Assembly: GCF_031458235.1 (NCBI RefSeq)
Contig: NZ_JAVDYB010000001.1
Coordinates: 1,178,001 to 1,242,000, forward strand
Reading direction: 5' to 3'
From: Catenuloplanes atrovinosus
GTDB taxonomy: Bacteria > Actinomycetota > Actinomycetes > Mycobacteriales > Micromonosporaceae
DNA length: 64,000 bases
Shown: piece by piece, positions 44,432 through 55,800 of the stretch
Layout: each line of letters starts with the position of its first letter
How positions within the stretch are numbered: position 1 is the stretch's first letter
Translations under genes and position numbers: made by a program
The notes under the pieces: model-generated
Databases searched by the model: none
Told to the model about the DNA's origin: nothing
What the model saw: only the letters and a program-made list of their open reading frames with translations

Positions 44432-45097
44432 ATGAGTACACCGTCCACCACCGTCGTAGCGGACAAGCTCCAGGCTGCCGCGACCAAGCTCCGTGATCTC
44501 GTCGACGACGCCGACATGAAGGTGTTCGGCGTGCTCACCAGCGATTACAAGGACCTCGAAGCCGGCAAGTTCGACTCGGCCGTGTGGCTCGAGGCGCTGG
44601 TGCAGGACCGCCTGAGGGGCATCGACGAGCACGGCAAGGCGATGAAGAAGGCGCTCGACGACCTCGCGGACAAGCTCGACAAGATCGCGGACCTGTTCCG
44701 CAAGAACGACGACGCCAACGCCGCGTCGCTCCAGGGCGAGGCGTACGACATCATCACCACCTGGGCCGACTCCACCGCGGATCTGTCGATCCCGAAGGCC
44801 GAAGAGGGCTCGTACGACACGAACGACAAGGGCGCCACGAACAACAGCGCCAAGTTCGAGATCGACAGCTCCGGCGGCGCGGTGTGGAAGGACGGCAAGC
44901 TCGACATCAAGATGACCGGCGAGGACAAGCTGGTCATCAAGGACGGCAAGGTCGTCATCGACGAGGCGAACAACGCCAAGCCCGGTGGTGAGGACGTCAC
45001 CTTCGACGGCGGCTTCTTCAGCGGCAAGCCGGACGCGCCCAAGGACGAGAAGGGCGAGTTCACGTTCACCATCGGCAAGGACGACCCGGAGAACTAG
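44432..45097 (+). CDS. Small acidic protein with helical head and beta-tail (221 aa)
   Basis: Not a recognised family. Residues 1-115 are helical and charged (VADKLQAAATKLRDLVDDAD; DDLADKLDKIADLFRKND), in the manner of ESX-secreted proteins. The rest is Gly/Asp/Lys-rich with short strands of alternating type (GAVWKDGKLDIKMTGEDKLV, IKDGKVVID, FTFTIGKDDPEN). There is no signal peptide. The gene lies after the WXG100 pair and before the 1008-residue repeat protein, so a secreted substrate or chaperone role is plausible. GGAGAGGGCAGAGGA precedes the ATG. Confidence 0.75.
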   Translation: MSTPSTTVVADKLQAAATKLRDLVDDADMKVFGVLTSDYKDLEAGKFDSAVWLEALVQDRLRGIDEHGKAMKKALDDLADKLDKIADLFRKNDDANAASLQGEAYDIITTWADSTADLSIPKAEEGSYDTNDKGATNNSAKFEIDSSGGAVWKDGKLDIKMTGEDKLVIKDGKVVIDEANNAKPGGEDVTFDGGFFSGKPDAPKDEKGEFTFTIGKDDPEN

Positions 45098-45130
45098 GGC
45101 TGATCATGACGACCTTCATGGAGGCCCGCC

Positions 45131-48100
45131 GTGGCCACTGACGAGTCCTACGTCGGTTCCTTCGACGTGCCGGCGCCGACCGGCCAGACGTTCGCCAGCC
45201 TGCGGGTGTGGACCGACCTGTACCCGTACGTCAAGGAACTGGTCGACAACACCGTCACGGTCGGTAATCACTGGCACGACGCCGGGCGCGACATCGGCAA
45301 GGCCATGGAGCGGATCAACGCGATCAACACCGGGCTCCAGGAGGTCATCAACTCGCTGGTCGGCCACTTCGAGGGCAAGGCCGGCGAACGGTTCGGCGAT
45401 GTGGCGGACGCCCTGCACCGCCACTCCGTCGGCGTCTACAACAACCTCGAGGGCTACCCCACGAAGGTGGGCGACGCCGGGCACGACATCAAGGTCTTCG
45501 CCAAGGAGTTCTGGGAAGCGCACAAGATCTTCCACCAGCTCACCGAGGCCCAGGAGGACCTGTACGAGGCGGTCGTCCGCAAGGCGTACGCGGGTACCGG
45601 CGAGGACCCGCCGGCCTCGCTGATCCAGCGGGCGCGCGACGCCGCGTACCAGATGGTCGAGCAGGACCAGATGATGCCGCACATGCGCTCGCGGCTGGTC
45701 AACCTGTCCGAGAAGTACAACCGCCGTGGCGCCTCGATGGACGAGCTCCAGATCGAGATGACCAACTTCGAGAACGGCTACAGCGGCGAGGGCAGCGGCG
45801 GCGAGACCGAGGAGGAGCGCAAGAAGCGCGAGGAGGAGGAGCGGAAGAAGCGGGAGGAGGAGGAAGAGGAGGCGGAGCGGAAGAAGGAGGAAGAGGAGGC
45901 CGAGGCCAAGGAGAAGGAGGAAGAGGAGAAGGCCGCCCAGAAGGAGAAGGAGGCCGAGGAGAAGGCCGCGAAGAAGGAGGCCGAGCAGGAGGCCAAGGAG
46001 AAGGAGGCCGAGGAGAAGGCGGCGCAGAAGGAGAAGGAGGCCGAGGAGAAGGCCGCGAAGAAGGAGGCCGAGGAGGAGGCCAAGCAGAAGGCCGCCGAGG
46101 AGAAGGCCGAGCAGAAGGCCAAGGAGCAGGAAGAGAAGGCGGCCGCCAAGGAGAAGGAAGCCGAGGAGAAGGCCGCCGAGCAGGAGAAGAAGGCTGAGGA
46201 GGCCGCGAACGAGGCGCTCGCCGGCATGGGCGGCGACACCGGCGGTGGCATGGGCGGCGACACCGGCGGTGGCATGGGCGGCGGCATGGGCGGTGGCACC
46301 GGCGGTGGCACCGGCGGCGGTAGCGGTGGCGGCAACTCGGCCCGCGACAAGGCGCTCGAGGACGCCAAGCAGGCGGCCAACGACGCCATCGAAGACCTCA
46401 AGAACGGCGGCGAGGATGTCGGCGGCGAGGCGGGCGGCACGCCGTCCACCGGCTCCGCGGACCCGGCCGCCGAGCAGGCCGAGGCCGAACGGCAGCAGGC
46501 GCTCGAGGACGCCAAGAAGGCGGCCAACGACGCTATCGAGGGCCTGATGGGCGGCGGTTCCGGCTCGACCGGCGGCGGTTCCGGTTCGACCGGCGGCGGT
46601 TCCGGTTCGACCGGCTCCGGCTCCGGCTCGGGCAGCCCCGCCTCGGAGGCGACCCGGCAGAAGGCGCTGGACGACGCGCAGAAGGCCGCGAACGACGCGA
46701 TCGACGGCCTGATGGGCGGTTCCGGAGACACCGGCAGCGGCGGCTCTCCCGCGGCGGACGCGGTCGAGGAAGCTCAGCAGGCGGCGAACGACGCCATCGA
46801 GGACCTGATGGAGGACACCGCCTCCGATCCCACGCTCAGCGACCAGGAGAAGGAAGACCGCACCGAGGCGCTGGAGGACGCGCAGGACGCGGTCAACGAC
46901 GCGCTCGACGAGATGGAGGCCGGCCTCGGCGGCGGCACCGACACCGGCGAGGAGGCGGTCGACGAGGCGCAGCGGGCGGCGGACAAGGCGCTCGACGGGC
47001 TGCTCGAGACCACCAGCGACGACCCGGCCGCGAAGGACGCGGTGGAGGACGCGCAGAAGGCGGTCGACGAGGCGCTCGAGGGCGTGGACGACTCCGGCTC
47101 GCCGCAGCAGGCGCTGGACAACGCGCGCAAGGCCGCGGACGAGGCGATCCAGGGCCTGATGGACAGCACGGCCGCCGACCCGAACCTCTCCGCGGAGGAG
47201 AAGGCCGACCGGATGGACGCGCTGGAGAACGCCCAGGAGGCGGTCGACGAGGCGCTCGACGAGGTCGAGAGCGGCCTGGACTCCGGCAAGGGCGGCATGC
47301 CCGCGGTCGGTGGCCTGGGTGACACCGGCGGCGGCACGGGTGGCGGCAGCGGCGGCGGCGACCCGAGCGCCGCCGAGCAGGCCGCCCGTGACCAAGCGCT
47401 GGAGGACGCCAAGAGCGCGGCGAACGACGCCATCGAGGACCTCGAGGCGCTCGGCCTGGACGAGAACGGCAAGCCGCTGGACGGCGTCGGCGGCGGCTCC
47501 GGTGACGGTACCGGCGAGGGCGGCGAACTGAACCCGGACGACGCGCTGCGTGACGACGCGATCGGCGAGGCCCGCAACGCGATGTCCGACACGCTCGACG
47601 AGATGATCGCCGAGGCCGAGGCCATGCCCGGCGACACGCCGGAGGAGCAGGCCCGGATCGAGGCTCTGGAGGAGGCGAAGGCCGCGGCCGAGGGCGCGCT
47701 CGACGACCTCATCGAGGAGGACGGCATCCACACCGGCGACGGCGCGGAGACCAGCCTCGAAGACCTGCTGGGCGGCGGTGGCGACGGCACCGGCGGCAGC
47801 AGCGGTGGTAGCGGCGGCGGGGTCGGCGACCTCGGCGACCTCGGCGGCGGCGGTGGTGGCGGTGGCGTCGGCGGTCCGGAGACGCCGGCCGGCGAGGGCG
47901 TCAACCTGATGCCCGCGACCGGCGGCGGTGAGGGCGGCGGCACGGCACAGGCGGCACAGACGTCCACGGCCGGCGGCTTCAGCGGGGCGACCGACCCCAA
48001 CCAGCCGATGCAGGCCATGCCGCCGGGCGGTGCCGGCCACGGCGCCCAGCCGCCGAAGGACCGGGAGCGCAACACCTGGATGGAGGCGGAGGACGGCGCC

Positions 48101-48157
48101 TGGGACGAGTTCGACTCCGGCCTCACCACCGGCGCGGTCGGGCGGCAGTCGTCATGA
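45131..48157 (+). CDS. WXG100-like head with Glu/Lys single-helix stretch and ~12 helical repeats (1008 aa)
   Basis: Residues ~20-215 form a helical WXG/LXG-like head ([32 protein letters not shown]). Residues ~225-360 are an almost uninterrupted Glu/Lys/Ala sequence with alternating charges, expected to form a single alpha-helix or coiled coil. From ~395 to ~860 a ~16-residue helix motif recurs (consensus A-L-E-D-A-K-x-A-A-N-D-A-I-E-x-L) about twelve times, separated by Gly/Ser/Thr linkers. A Gly-rich tail closes the protein. There is no signal peptide, so export through EccC is the likely route. The GTG start has GGAGG five bases upstream. It may form a fibre or spacer; no enzymatic domain is seen. 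Confidence 0.82.
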   Translation: MATDESYVGSFDVPAPTGQTFASLRVWTDLYPYVKELVDNTVTVGNHWHDAGRDIGKAMERINAINTGLQEVINSLVGHFEGKAGERFGDVADALHRHSVGVYNNLEGYPTKVGDAGHDIKVFAKEFWEAHKIFHQLTEAQEDLYEAVVRKAYAGTGEDPPASLIQRARDAAYQMVEQDQMMPHMRSRLVNLSEKYNRRGASMDELQIEMTNFENGYSGEGSGGETEEERKKREEEERKKREEEEEEAERKKEEEEAEAKEKEEEEKAAQKEKEAEEKAAKKEAEQEAKEKEAEEKAAQKEKEAEEKAAKKEAEEEAKQKAAEEKAEQKAKEQEEKAAAKEKEAEEKAAEQEKKAEEAANEALAGMGGDTGGGMGGDTGGGMGGGMGGGTGGGTGGGSGGGNSARDKALEDAKQAANDAIEDLKNGGEDVGGEAGGTPSTGSADPAAEQAEAERQQALEDAKKAANDAIEGLMGGGSGSTGGGSGSTGGGSGSTGSGSGSGSPASEATRQKALDDAQKAANDAIDGLMGGSGDTGSGGSPAADAVEEAQQAANDAIEDLMEDTASDPTLSDQEKEDRTEALEDAQDAVNDALDEMEAGLGGGTDTGEEAVDEAQRAADKALDGLLETTSDDPAAKDAVEDAQKAVDEALEGVDDSGSPQQALDNARKAADEAIQGLMDSTAADPNLSAEEKADRMDALENAQEAVDEALDEVESGLDSGKGGMPAVGGLGDTGGGTGGGSGGGDPSAAEQAARDQALEDAKSAANDAIEDLEALGLDENGKPLDGVGGGSGDGTGEGGELNPDDALRDDAIGEARNAMSDTLDEMIAEAEAMPGDTPEEQARIEALEEAKAAAEGALDDLIEEDGIHTGDGAETSLEDLLGGGGDGTGGSSGGSGGGVGDLGDLGGGGGGGGVGGPETPAGEGVNLMPATGGGEGGGTAQAAQTSTAGGFSGATDPNQPMQAMPPGGAGHGAQPPKDRERNTWMEAEDGAWDEFDSGLTTGAVGRQSS

Positions 48158-49026
48158 GCGAGACCCCGGTCACGCTGGACGACGTGGCCCGCCTGCTGCT
48201 CGGTGCGCGCCCGTACGCGCTGTACGAGGAGGCCGACCGATTCGACGCCCGGCGCCGCGCGCTGGCCGATCTCGGTGCCGACTTCGACATCGCGATGCGC
48301 CGGGTGGACGAGGCCTGGGAACGGCCGCCGGAACTGGGCCCGCTCTCCCAGTCCGGCGCCCGGCCCGCGCTGATCGCCGCGACCCTGCGGGAACTGCGGT
48401 CGGCCGACTACGGCGACTCGCTGCGCCGGGCCGGGGACGCGCTGCTCAACGGCCAGCAGCAGGTGCGTGAGCTGCTGCTGGCCCGCGACGCGGCCCCGGC
48501 CGACCAGCGCGCCGGCTTCGATCACAAGGGGCTGCTGACGCTGCACTCGGTCAACAGCGCGTTCGTGACCGCCGGCACCGACCTGCCGGAGCCGCCCGCG
48601 GTCACCGCGACCGGCGAGCCGCTGTCCACGCGGCAGCTGCCGGAGCCACCCCGGCTCACGCCGCCCACCGGCGTGACGCTGGCCGGGGTGTCGCTGTCGG
48701 CGGCGGCGGTGCAGACCGCCGACGAGCCGGACCCGCTGGCCGGTCCCGGCAACAGCGGCGGTGGCGGCGGTGGTGGCGGTGGCGGCAGCGGCGCTCCGAT
48801 GGGCGCCATGCCGATGCCGATGAACAACGCCGGCATGGGCGGCATGGGCGGCATGCCGGGCGCGATGGGCGGCGCGGGCATGGCGGGCGGTGCCGGGATG
48901 ACGGGCACCGCCGCCGCCCGTACTCGCAAGGAGGGCAAGGGGCCCACCGGCGAGGTCGAGGCCTGGCTGGAGACGCAGGAGCGGGAGGGCTGGGACATTC
49001 CCGGCCGTGGCAAGGTCAAGTTCTGA
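48154..49026 (+). CDS. Helical protein with Gly/Met-rich tail (290 aa)
   Basis: Not a recognised family. Residues ~5-130 are helical (LDDVARLLLGARPYALYEEA; LRELRSADYGDSLRRAGDAL). A Pro/Thr linker, a polyglycine run and a Gly/Met-rich segment (NNAGMGGMGGMPGAMGG) follow. The end is charged and conserved-looking (AWLETQEREGWDIPGRGKVK). Low-complexity tails of this sort occur in ESX substrates such as EspB-type proteins, but identity with these is not shown. It overlaps the 1008-residue gene by four bases (ATGA). Confidence 0.75.
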   Translation: MSETPVTLDDVARLLLGARPYALYEEADRFDARRRALADLGADFDIAMRRVDEAWERPPELGPLSQSGARPALIAATLRELRSADYGDSLRRAGDALLNGQQQVRELLLARDAAPADQRAGFDHKGLLTLHSVNSAFVTAGTDLPEPPAVTATGEPLSTRQLPEPPRLTPPTGVTLAGVSLSAAAVQTADEPDPLAGPGNSGGGGGGGGGGSGAPMGAMPMPMNNAGMGGMGGMPGAMGGAGMAGGAGMTGTAAARTRKEGKGPTGEVEAWLETQEREGWDIPGRGKVKF

Positions 49027-49077
49027 GTCCCGCTCGGGTTGTGATCACATAGCACCCGGCACGGAGAGGAAACGCGG

Positions 49078-49533
49078 ATGAACGACAGGGCAGGGAACGC
49101 GCAGCGGGAACTCGACGCCGCGCTCGCGCAGCTCGACGCGGAGCGCGCCAAGCTGGCCGATCTGGGTGAGCAGATCGGGTCGGGCAGCACCGTGCACACG
49201 ACCAAGGACCGCATGCTCACCGTGACGCTCAACGGCCGCGGCGACCTCACCAAGCTGGCCTTCAACAACCCCAAGTACCGGCAGATGGCACCCGCGGAGC
49301 TGGGTGCCGCCATCGTCGACGCGATCGCCGCGGCCCGTACCGAGGCGATGGGCAAGATGGACGAGATGCTCGGCGCGGACCTGCTCCCCGGCATCTCCTT
49401 CAAGAGCCTGGCGAACGGTGACATCCCGCTCGACCAGATCGTCGGCAACTTCATGGAGACCGCGCTCAAGGCGCTGCCCGCGGACGCGATCAGCGCGGAC
49501 GACCGCGCCCGGCTGAAGGGTGAGAAGCACTGA
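49078..49533 (+). CDS. YbaB/EbfC family protein (EspL-like)
   Basis: A 151-residue protein with an N-terminal helix and the YbaB-type core (MLTVTLNGRGDLTKLAFNN, APAELGAAIVDAIAAARTEA). YbaB/EbfC proteins bind nucleic acid. EspL of the mycobacterial ESX-1 cluster is a YbaB relative that supports substrate stability, and the position here in an ESX locus matches that usage. GAGAGGAA precedes the ATG. The stop shares a base with the next ATG (TGATG). Confidence 0.85.
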   Translation: MNDRAGNAQRELDAALAQLDAERAKLADLGEQIGSGSTVHTTKDRMLTVTLNGRGDLTKLAFNNPKYRQMAPAELGAAIVDAIAAARTEAMGKMDEMLGADLLPGISFKSLANGDIPLDQIVGNFMETALKALPADAISADDRARLKGEKH

Positions 49534-49850
49534 TGTCCGAGATCACCAGGGTGGAGATCCCCGTCGTCAACGGCTCGTCGCGGGAGCTGGACGGCATCGC
49601 GGATCAGTTGGAGACCGCGCTCATCTCGCTCAAGCGGCGGCTCGAGGCCGTCGACGGGTGCTGGGGCGACGACGAGGCCGGCAAGAAGTTCGCGCAGAGC
49701 TACATCCCGAAGGCCGAGGCCACGCTGGAGAGCAGCCAGCTCAGCCACGAGGCGCTCTCCACCGTGGCGGAGAACCTGCGCTTCATCACGACCGAGTTCG
49801 CCAAGCTCGACGAGTACGGCGCCGACAAGCTCGAATTCAAGGACGAGTAG
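49533..49850 (+). CDS. WXG100-family protein (105 aa)
   Basis: A 105-residue helical protein with a central W-G turn (EAVDGCWGDDEAGKKF) where WXG100 members have W-x-G, and a C-terminal helix (HEALSTVAENLRFITTEFAK). It is translationally coupled to the YbaB-like gene and ends 20 bases before the giant gene, whose product also starts with a WXG-like domain. It is the natural candidate partner or chaperone for export of that giant protein (inference). Confidence 0.85.
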   Translation: MSEITRVEIPVVNGSSRELDGIADQLETALISLKRRLEAVDGCWGDDEAGKKFAQSYIPKAEATLESSQLSHEALSTVAENLRFITTEFAKLDEYGADKLEFKDE

Positions 49851-49870
49851 GCGGGAACAGGCACCAGCCC

Positions 49871-52800
49871 ATGCCCGGAGGATCCATCGAACTGCCCGAG
49901 CACCTTCAGAGATTCCTGAAGGTGACCGTCGGCATGGAATGGCCCGAGGGCAGTGAGGAAGGCCTGGAGGAGATCCACCACGCGTGGATGGAGTTCAAGA
50001 AGGTCGCCCAGGCCGTCAAGGAGGACCTGGGCCCGGTCGGCCGGACCGTGGCGGACGCGATGGACGGCTCCGCGGCCCGGCTGTACACGGACAACCTCCA
50101 GCGGAACCTTCCGGAGGCGCTCGATCAGCTGATCAAGGACGCTGACGAGATGGCCAAGAGCGCGATGAACGCGTCGGCCAGCATCGAGAAGACGAAGATC
50201 ATGATCGGCGTCCAGCTGGCCATCCTGTTCGTCTCCATCTGCGCCCTGATCGCCTCCATCTTCGGCGCGCTCGCGGTCCCGGCCGTGCTCGCCGCCGGAC
50301 GTGCCATCCTGTGGGCGATCCTCCGGACGCTGTTGCAGGAGATCGCGGTCGAGTTCGTCGTCGGCTTCGGCATCGACTTCCTGCACCAGGCCATCAAGCA
50401 GATGCTCGGCCAGCAGTACGGCTGGGACACCGACTCGCTCAAGCAGAGCGCCTGGGGCGCCGTCCTCGGCGGCGTCGCCGCCGGTGCCGGCCGCGCCGCC
50501 GCCGGCGGCATCATGAACAAGATCGCCAAGGGCCGCCCCACCGGCCCGGACGGGCCCGACACGTTCAAGGACGCGGCCGACAACATCACCAAGGAACTCA
50601 AGCCCGACTCGATCACCCGCGAGATCACGGACCTCAAGTTCAAGGCGGGGTACGGCCTGACGTCCGCGGCCGCACAGGGCGCGGGCGGCGCGATCTCCGA
50701 GGGCATCACCGCGAAGATCACCGGTGAGGAGTTCAACTGGGGTTCCGTCACCTCCGCCGCGATCGGCGGCGCCGGCGAGGGCGGCGACGGTGGAGCCGGG
50801 GCCAAGGCGGCCGGCGACAGCCTCCGCGGCATCGACGAACTCGACGGCACATCGCTGGCCGACGGCCCGGACACCACCTCGGAGGGCCCGCCCGAGTACT
50901 CCGCCGAGGACAAGGGCGCCGGCAGCGGCTCCGACGACGGAGCGGAACCCCCGGCATACGGCTCCGACGAGGTCAACCGCGGCGACGGCTGGGCCGGCGG
51001 CTCGAACACCACCGGCGACGGCAAGTCCGACGGCAAGACGGACAGCCGCGGCGCCGGCACGCCCGACCGGTCCACCGGCGACGCGAAGAGCGGCGCGCAG
51101 ACGGACACCTCCACCCCGCTGGCCACCACCAACTCCAGCAGCACCAGCAACTCCTCCGGCAACACCGCGACCGGCAACAAGTCGTCGAGCACGTCCGGCC
51201 AGCAGTCGCAGCAGGGCTCGTCGTCCTCGACGAACTCCTCGCAGTCGAAGGGCACCTCCGGCTCCCCGCTCCCCACCTCCTCCAGCGGCCCCCAGGCAAC
51301 CGGCGGCCAATCCCAGTCCTCCGGTGCCGGCCAGTCGCAGGGCCAGGGCCAGTCGTCGGGCCAGTCGTCGGGCCAGGGGGCGGGCCAGGGCCAGGGCCAG
51401 GGCCAGTCGTCGGGCCAGGGCCAGTCGTCGGGCGCCGGGCAGGGTCAGTCTTCCGGTGCTGGCCAGTCGCAGGGTCAGGTACAGACCCAGTCGTCCGGTG
51501 CCGGCCAGAGCCAGTCTTCCGGTGCTGGTCAGGGCCAATCGCAGTCCGCTGGTGCCGGTCAGTCGCAGTCGTCGGGTGCTGGTCAGGGTCAGGGCCAGTC
51601 GTCCGGCGCCGGCCAGTCGCAGTCGTCCGGCGCGGGCCAGGGCCAGTCCTCTGGGGCCGGCCAGGGTCAGGTGCAGACCCAGTCGTCGGGTGCCGGCCAG
51701 GGTCAGGGGCAGTCGTCTGGTGCGGGTCAGGGTCAGGGGCAGTCGTCGGGTGCTGGTCAGGGTCAGGGGCAGTCGTCGGGTGCTGGTCAGGGTCAGGGGC
51801 AGTCGTCGGGTGCTGGTCAGGGTCAGGGGCAGTCGTCGGGTGCTGGTCAGGGTCAGGGGCAGTCGTCGGGTGCTGGTCAGGGTCAGGGGCAGTCGTCGGG
51901 TGCTGGTCAGGGTCAGGGGCAGTCGTCGGGTGCTGGTCAGGGTCAGGGGCAGTCGTCGGGTGCTGGTCAGGGTCAGGGGCAGTCGTCGGGTGCTGGTCAG
52001 GGTCAGGGGCAGTCGTCGGGTGCTGGTCAGGGTCAGGGGCAGTCGTCGGGTGCTGGTCAGGGTCAGGGGCAGTCGTCGGGTGCTGGTCAGGGTCAGGGGC
52101 AGTCGTCGGGTGCTGGTCAGGGCCAGGCGCAGGCGCAGCCGCAGACCCAATCGTCCGGCGCTGGTCAGGGCCAGTCGCAATCTTCGGGTGCTGGTCAGTC
52201 GCAGTCCTCGGGTGCCGGGCAGTCGCAGGCGCAGCCGCAGACGCAGTCGTCCGGTGCTGGTCAGCCGCAGGCGCAGTCGCAGACCCAATCGTCCGGCGCT
52301 GGTCAGTCGCAGTCGTCCGGTGCGGGTCAGGGCCAGGTACAGACGCAGTCGTCGGGCGCCGGTCAGTCGCAGTCGGGTGCTGGTCAGGGCCAGGGGCAGT
52401 CGTCGGGTGCGGGTCAGGGCCAGGCGCAGGCGCAGCCGCAGACCCAATCGTCCGGCGCTGGTCAGGGCCAGTCGCAATCTTCGGGTGCTGGTCAGTCGCA
52501 GTCGTCGGTTGCCGGTCAGTCGCAGTCGGGTGCTGGTCAGGGCCAGGGGCAGTCGTCGGGTGCGGGTCAGGGCCAGGCGCAGGCGCAGCCGCAGACCCAA
52601 TCGTCCGGCGCTGGTCAGGGCCAGTCGCAATCTTCGGGCGCTGGTCAGTCGCAATCCTCGGGTGCCGGGCAGTCGCAGGCGCAGACGCAGACGCAGTCGT
52701 CCGGTGCTGGTCAGCCGCAGACGCAGTCTTCCGGTGCTGGTCAGGGCCAGGTACAGACGCAGTCGTCGGGTGCCGGTCAGTCGCAGTCGGGTGCTGGTCA

Positions 52801-55800
52801 GGGCCAGGCGCAGGCGCAGCCGCAGACGCAATCGTCGGGCGCTGGTCAGTCGCAGTCGTCGGGCGCCGGGCAACCGCAAACCTCGCCGCAGTCGCAATCG
52901 TCGTCGCCTTCTCAGGCGCAGACGTCGAACCCGCAGCCGCAGAACACGTCGTCGACGTCTCAGGCGCCGGCGAACCAGCCGCAGACCCAAACGCAGGCAC
53001 CGTCCAGCCAACCGCAGACTCCGTCGCAGTCGCCGGCTGGCCAGTCGGTATCGCAGTCGTCGGCGAATCAGCCGCAGACTCAGTCTCAGGCGCCGGCCGG
53101 CCAGCCGCAGTCGCAATCGCAGTCGCCGGCTGGCCAGTCGGTATCGCAGTCGTCGGCGAATCAGCCGCAGACTCAGTCTCAGGCGCCGGTCAGCCAGCCG
53201 CAGTCGCAATCGCAGTCGCCGGCTGGCCAGTCGGTATCGCAGTCGTCGGCGAATCAGCCGCAGACTCAGTCTCAGGCGCCGGCCAACCAGCCGCAGTCGC
53301 CGTCGCCGGTGAATCAGTCGCAGTCGCCGGTCAGCCAGCCGCAGACGTCGGTGAATCAGCCGCAGACGCAGGTGCAGGCGCCCGCGAATCAGCCGGCGTC
53401 GCCGACGCCGGCGCAGGCGCCGGCGAATCAGCCGCAGTCGCAGGCGCCGGCCAGCCAGCCGCAGTCGCAGGTGAGTCAGCCGGAGAGCGACAGCCAGTCG
53501 CAGGTGGGGGCGCCGAAGCCGGTCGTGGCCGCGTCGCCGCAGCCGGATCAGGTGGGGACGCCGGAGATCGCGGACGACGGCGCGGGCGGCGTGGACGTGC
53601 CGGGGGCGGTGGCGCCGGAGAGTACGCCGGATGCGGGCCGGGACGGCGAGTTCATGCGGCCGGAGGACTGGCGGAGCAAGGGGGATCAGGCGCCGACGCA
53701 GCGGGTCGAGGTCGAGTCGCAGGGGAAGGGTGGCGCCGGGAAACCGGACATCCGGTTCGACGTCAAGCACATCGAGGTGTCGCCGGGGCGGAGCGTCGCC
53801 GAGGTCACCTGGAAGCCGCAGCTGGTGCCGGGGCAGGTCACGCAGTCGCAGGTGGACACCGCGCGGGTCGCGTTGCAGACGGACGGGCCGCTGACCCGCG
53901 GGCAGGTGGCGGCGCTGCACGACGCGCTGCGGCCGGGTCCGGGACTGAACCCGGCGGACGTCGAGGCGGCGCGGTCGTCGATCACGCCGGGTACGCGGCT
54001 CACGCCGGACCAGGCGACCCGGATCGACAGCCTGCTGGTGCCCGGCCCGCGGGTGACGCCGCAGCAGCTGTCCACGCTGGCGAACAACCTGATCTCGCAG
54101 GTCGACTCCGACATCAACGGCAAGTATCACCTGCGCGGCGACAGCCACCAGTTGCACCTGAACATCGTGCCGCCGGAGACGCCGGAGGACGCGCACGCCA
54201 CGATCACGGTGTGGCCGGGCGACCAGCACGGCGACGCGAACTCGATCGGCATCGACGCGCCGGTCGTGCAGCAGATGATCCACATCGCGCCGAGCCTGGG
54301 CCTGCCGGACCTGACGATCGACGACTCCGGGTCGCGTTCGGGCGACGACGCGGTCAGCAGCACGCCGGATGGCGCGCCGCTGTTGATTCCGCCGCACGCG
54401 CTGCAGAACATGTGGCAGACGATGGTGGACAGCTTCGACCGGCAGCTGCCGCGCACCACGTCGACGCCGGGGCCGGAGTCCGGCCTGACCACGGACTCGC
54501 CGGCGATGCGCAGCATGCTCCCGGCGGTCGACGTCGCGGGCGGGCGGAACGTGCCGGGCAACTGGAAGCCGGTCGGTTCCGGGCGCGCCGTGCGTACCCT
54601 GGTGAGCGAGAACCGGGGGATCAACCGGATCAACTCCGGGCGCACCCGGGGCGGTGAGTTCCTCACCAACTGCATTCCGGTGTCGATCGCGGTCGACCTG
54701 CACATCGGCGACCGGGAGGCCCGGGGCCGGGGCCGGAGCACCACGCGGTACGAGGCGTTCCCGTCGGTGGCCACCGAGGTGTCGGTGCTGGAGGGCTGGT
54801 CCGGCAAGAAGCTGACGCCGGTGCCGGACCTGGCCACGATCGAGGACTCGGTGCTGACCGAGGTCGGCTCCCGCGGCGTGGTCGTGGTCAGCGATCCGGT
54901 CTCCGGGTTCCAGCACTCGTTCAACGCGGTACGGGTGGCGCCCGGCCCCGAGGGCGTGGCCTTCTACGATGGACAGTCGGGCGCGCAGGCGACCGCGCCG
55001 GACGATGCGCGGGTGCGGTTCCTGCCGACCAGCGGCGTCGACCCGGCCGCGCTGGACGCGGTGGCGCTGGACCCGGCCGAGCAGGACTCGGACCTGGATC
55101 CGGACACGGCCGAGGGCGGCAAGGGCAAGGACCGGGACACCTCCGGCGCGGACAACCCGATCATCGCGGACTGGAATTCCGGCTACGCGGACAGCTCGCT
55201 GGTCACCAGCAAGTACACGCCGCTGGCCGACATCACGCTGGACGCGGAGACCGGCGCGCTGACCGCGCAGGCGGCGGCGGACCGGATCCGGCTGCTGCAG
55301 GACAGCGGCCTGCTCGACTCGGTGCACTTCACCGGGCCGGACCTGGCCACCGTGCTGGAGAACGAGGCGCGGGCGGACCGGGAACCGCCGATGATCGTCA
55401 TCTCCAGCGGCCGGTCCGAGTGGATCAAGCAGCAGCTGGCGGACGCGCGGGCGAGCGAGAGCCCGGCGTTCGAGAAGGCGGGCAAGACCGCGGACGGCCG
55501 GGACCGGTACGAGCTGACCTACGAGCACGACCCGGTGCCGATCTACGCGGAGAAGTCGGCCGGCTCCGACCGCGGCGTCTACGTGGTCGTGCACGACTCG
55601 GAGCTCGCGACGTACCAGGAGGCGCTGAGGGATTCCGGCGTCCAGGTGGTCGGCTACTCGTTCGGCGGCCCGGTGCCGAAGGCGACCGGCGGCAAGCGCA
55701 TCCCGAGCGTGGACGTGGACCTGGTCGGGTTCGGCGCCGCGCGGCACGCCGCGATCAGCTTCGCCAAGGACGTCCGGGGCCGGCTGCTGGACCAGGACGG

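Noticed and set aside
45116-48040. Minus-strand Leu-rich frame opposite the 1008-residue gene
   Set aside because: Poly-Leu runs are the antisense of Glu/Lys codons and do not represent a membrane protein.
51721-52140. CRISPR array
   Set aside because: The 30-base units are directly adjacent, without spacers, and lie in frame within a coding region.
50724-53312. Plus-strand Arg/Ser-rich frame of ~860 codons
   Set aside because: It is a frame-shifted reading of the Q/S/G repeat region of the giant gene and has no independent start signal or domain.
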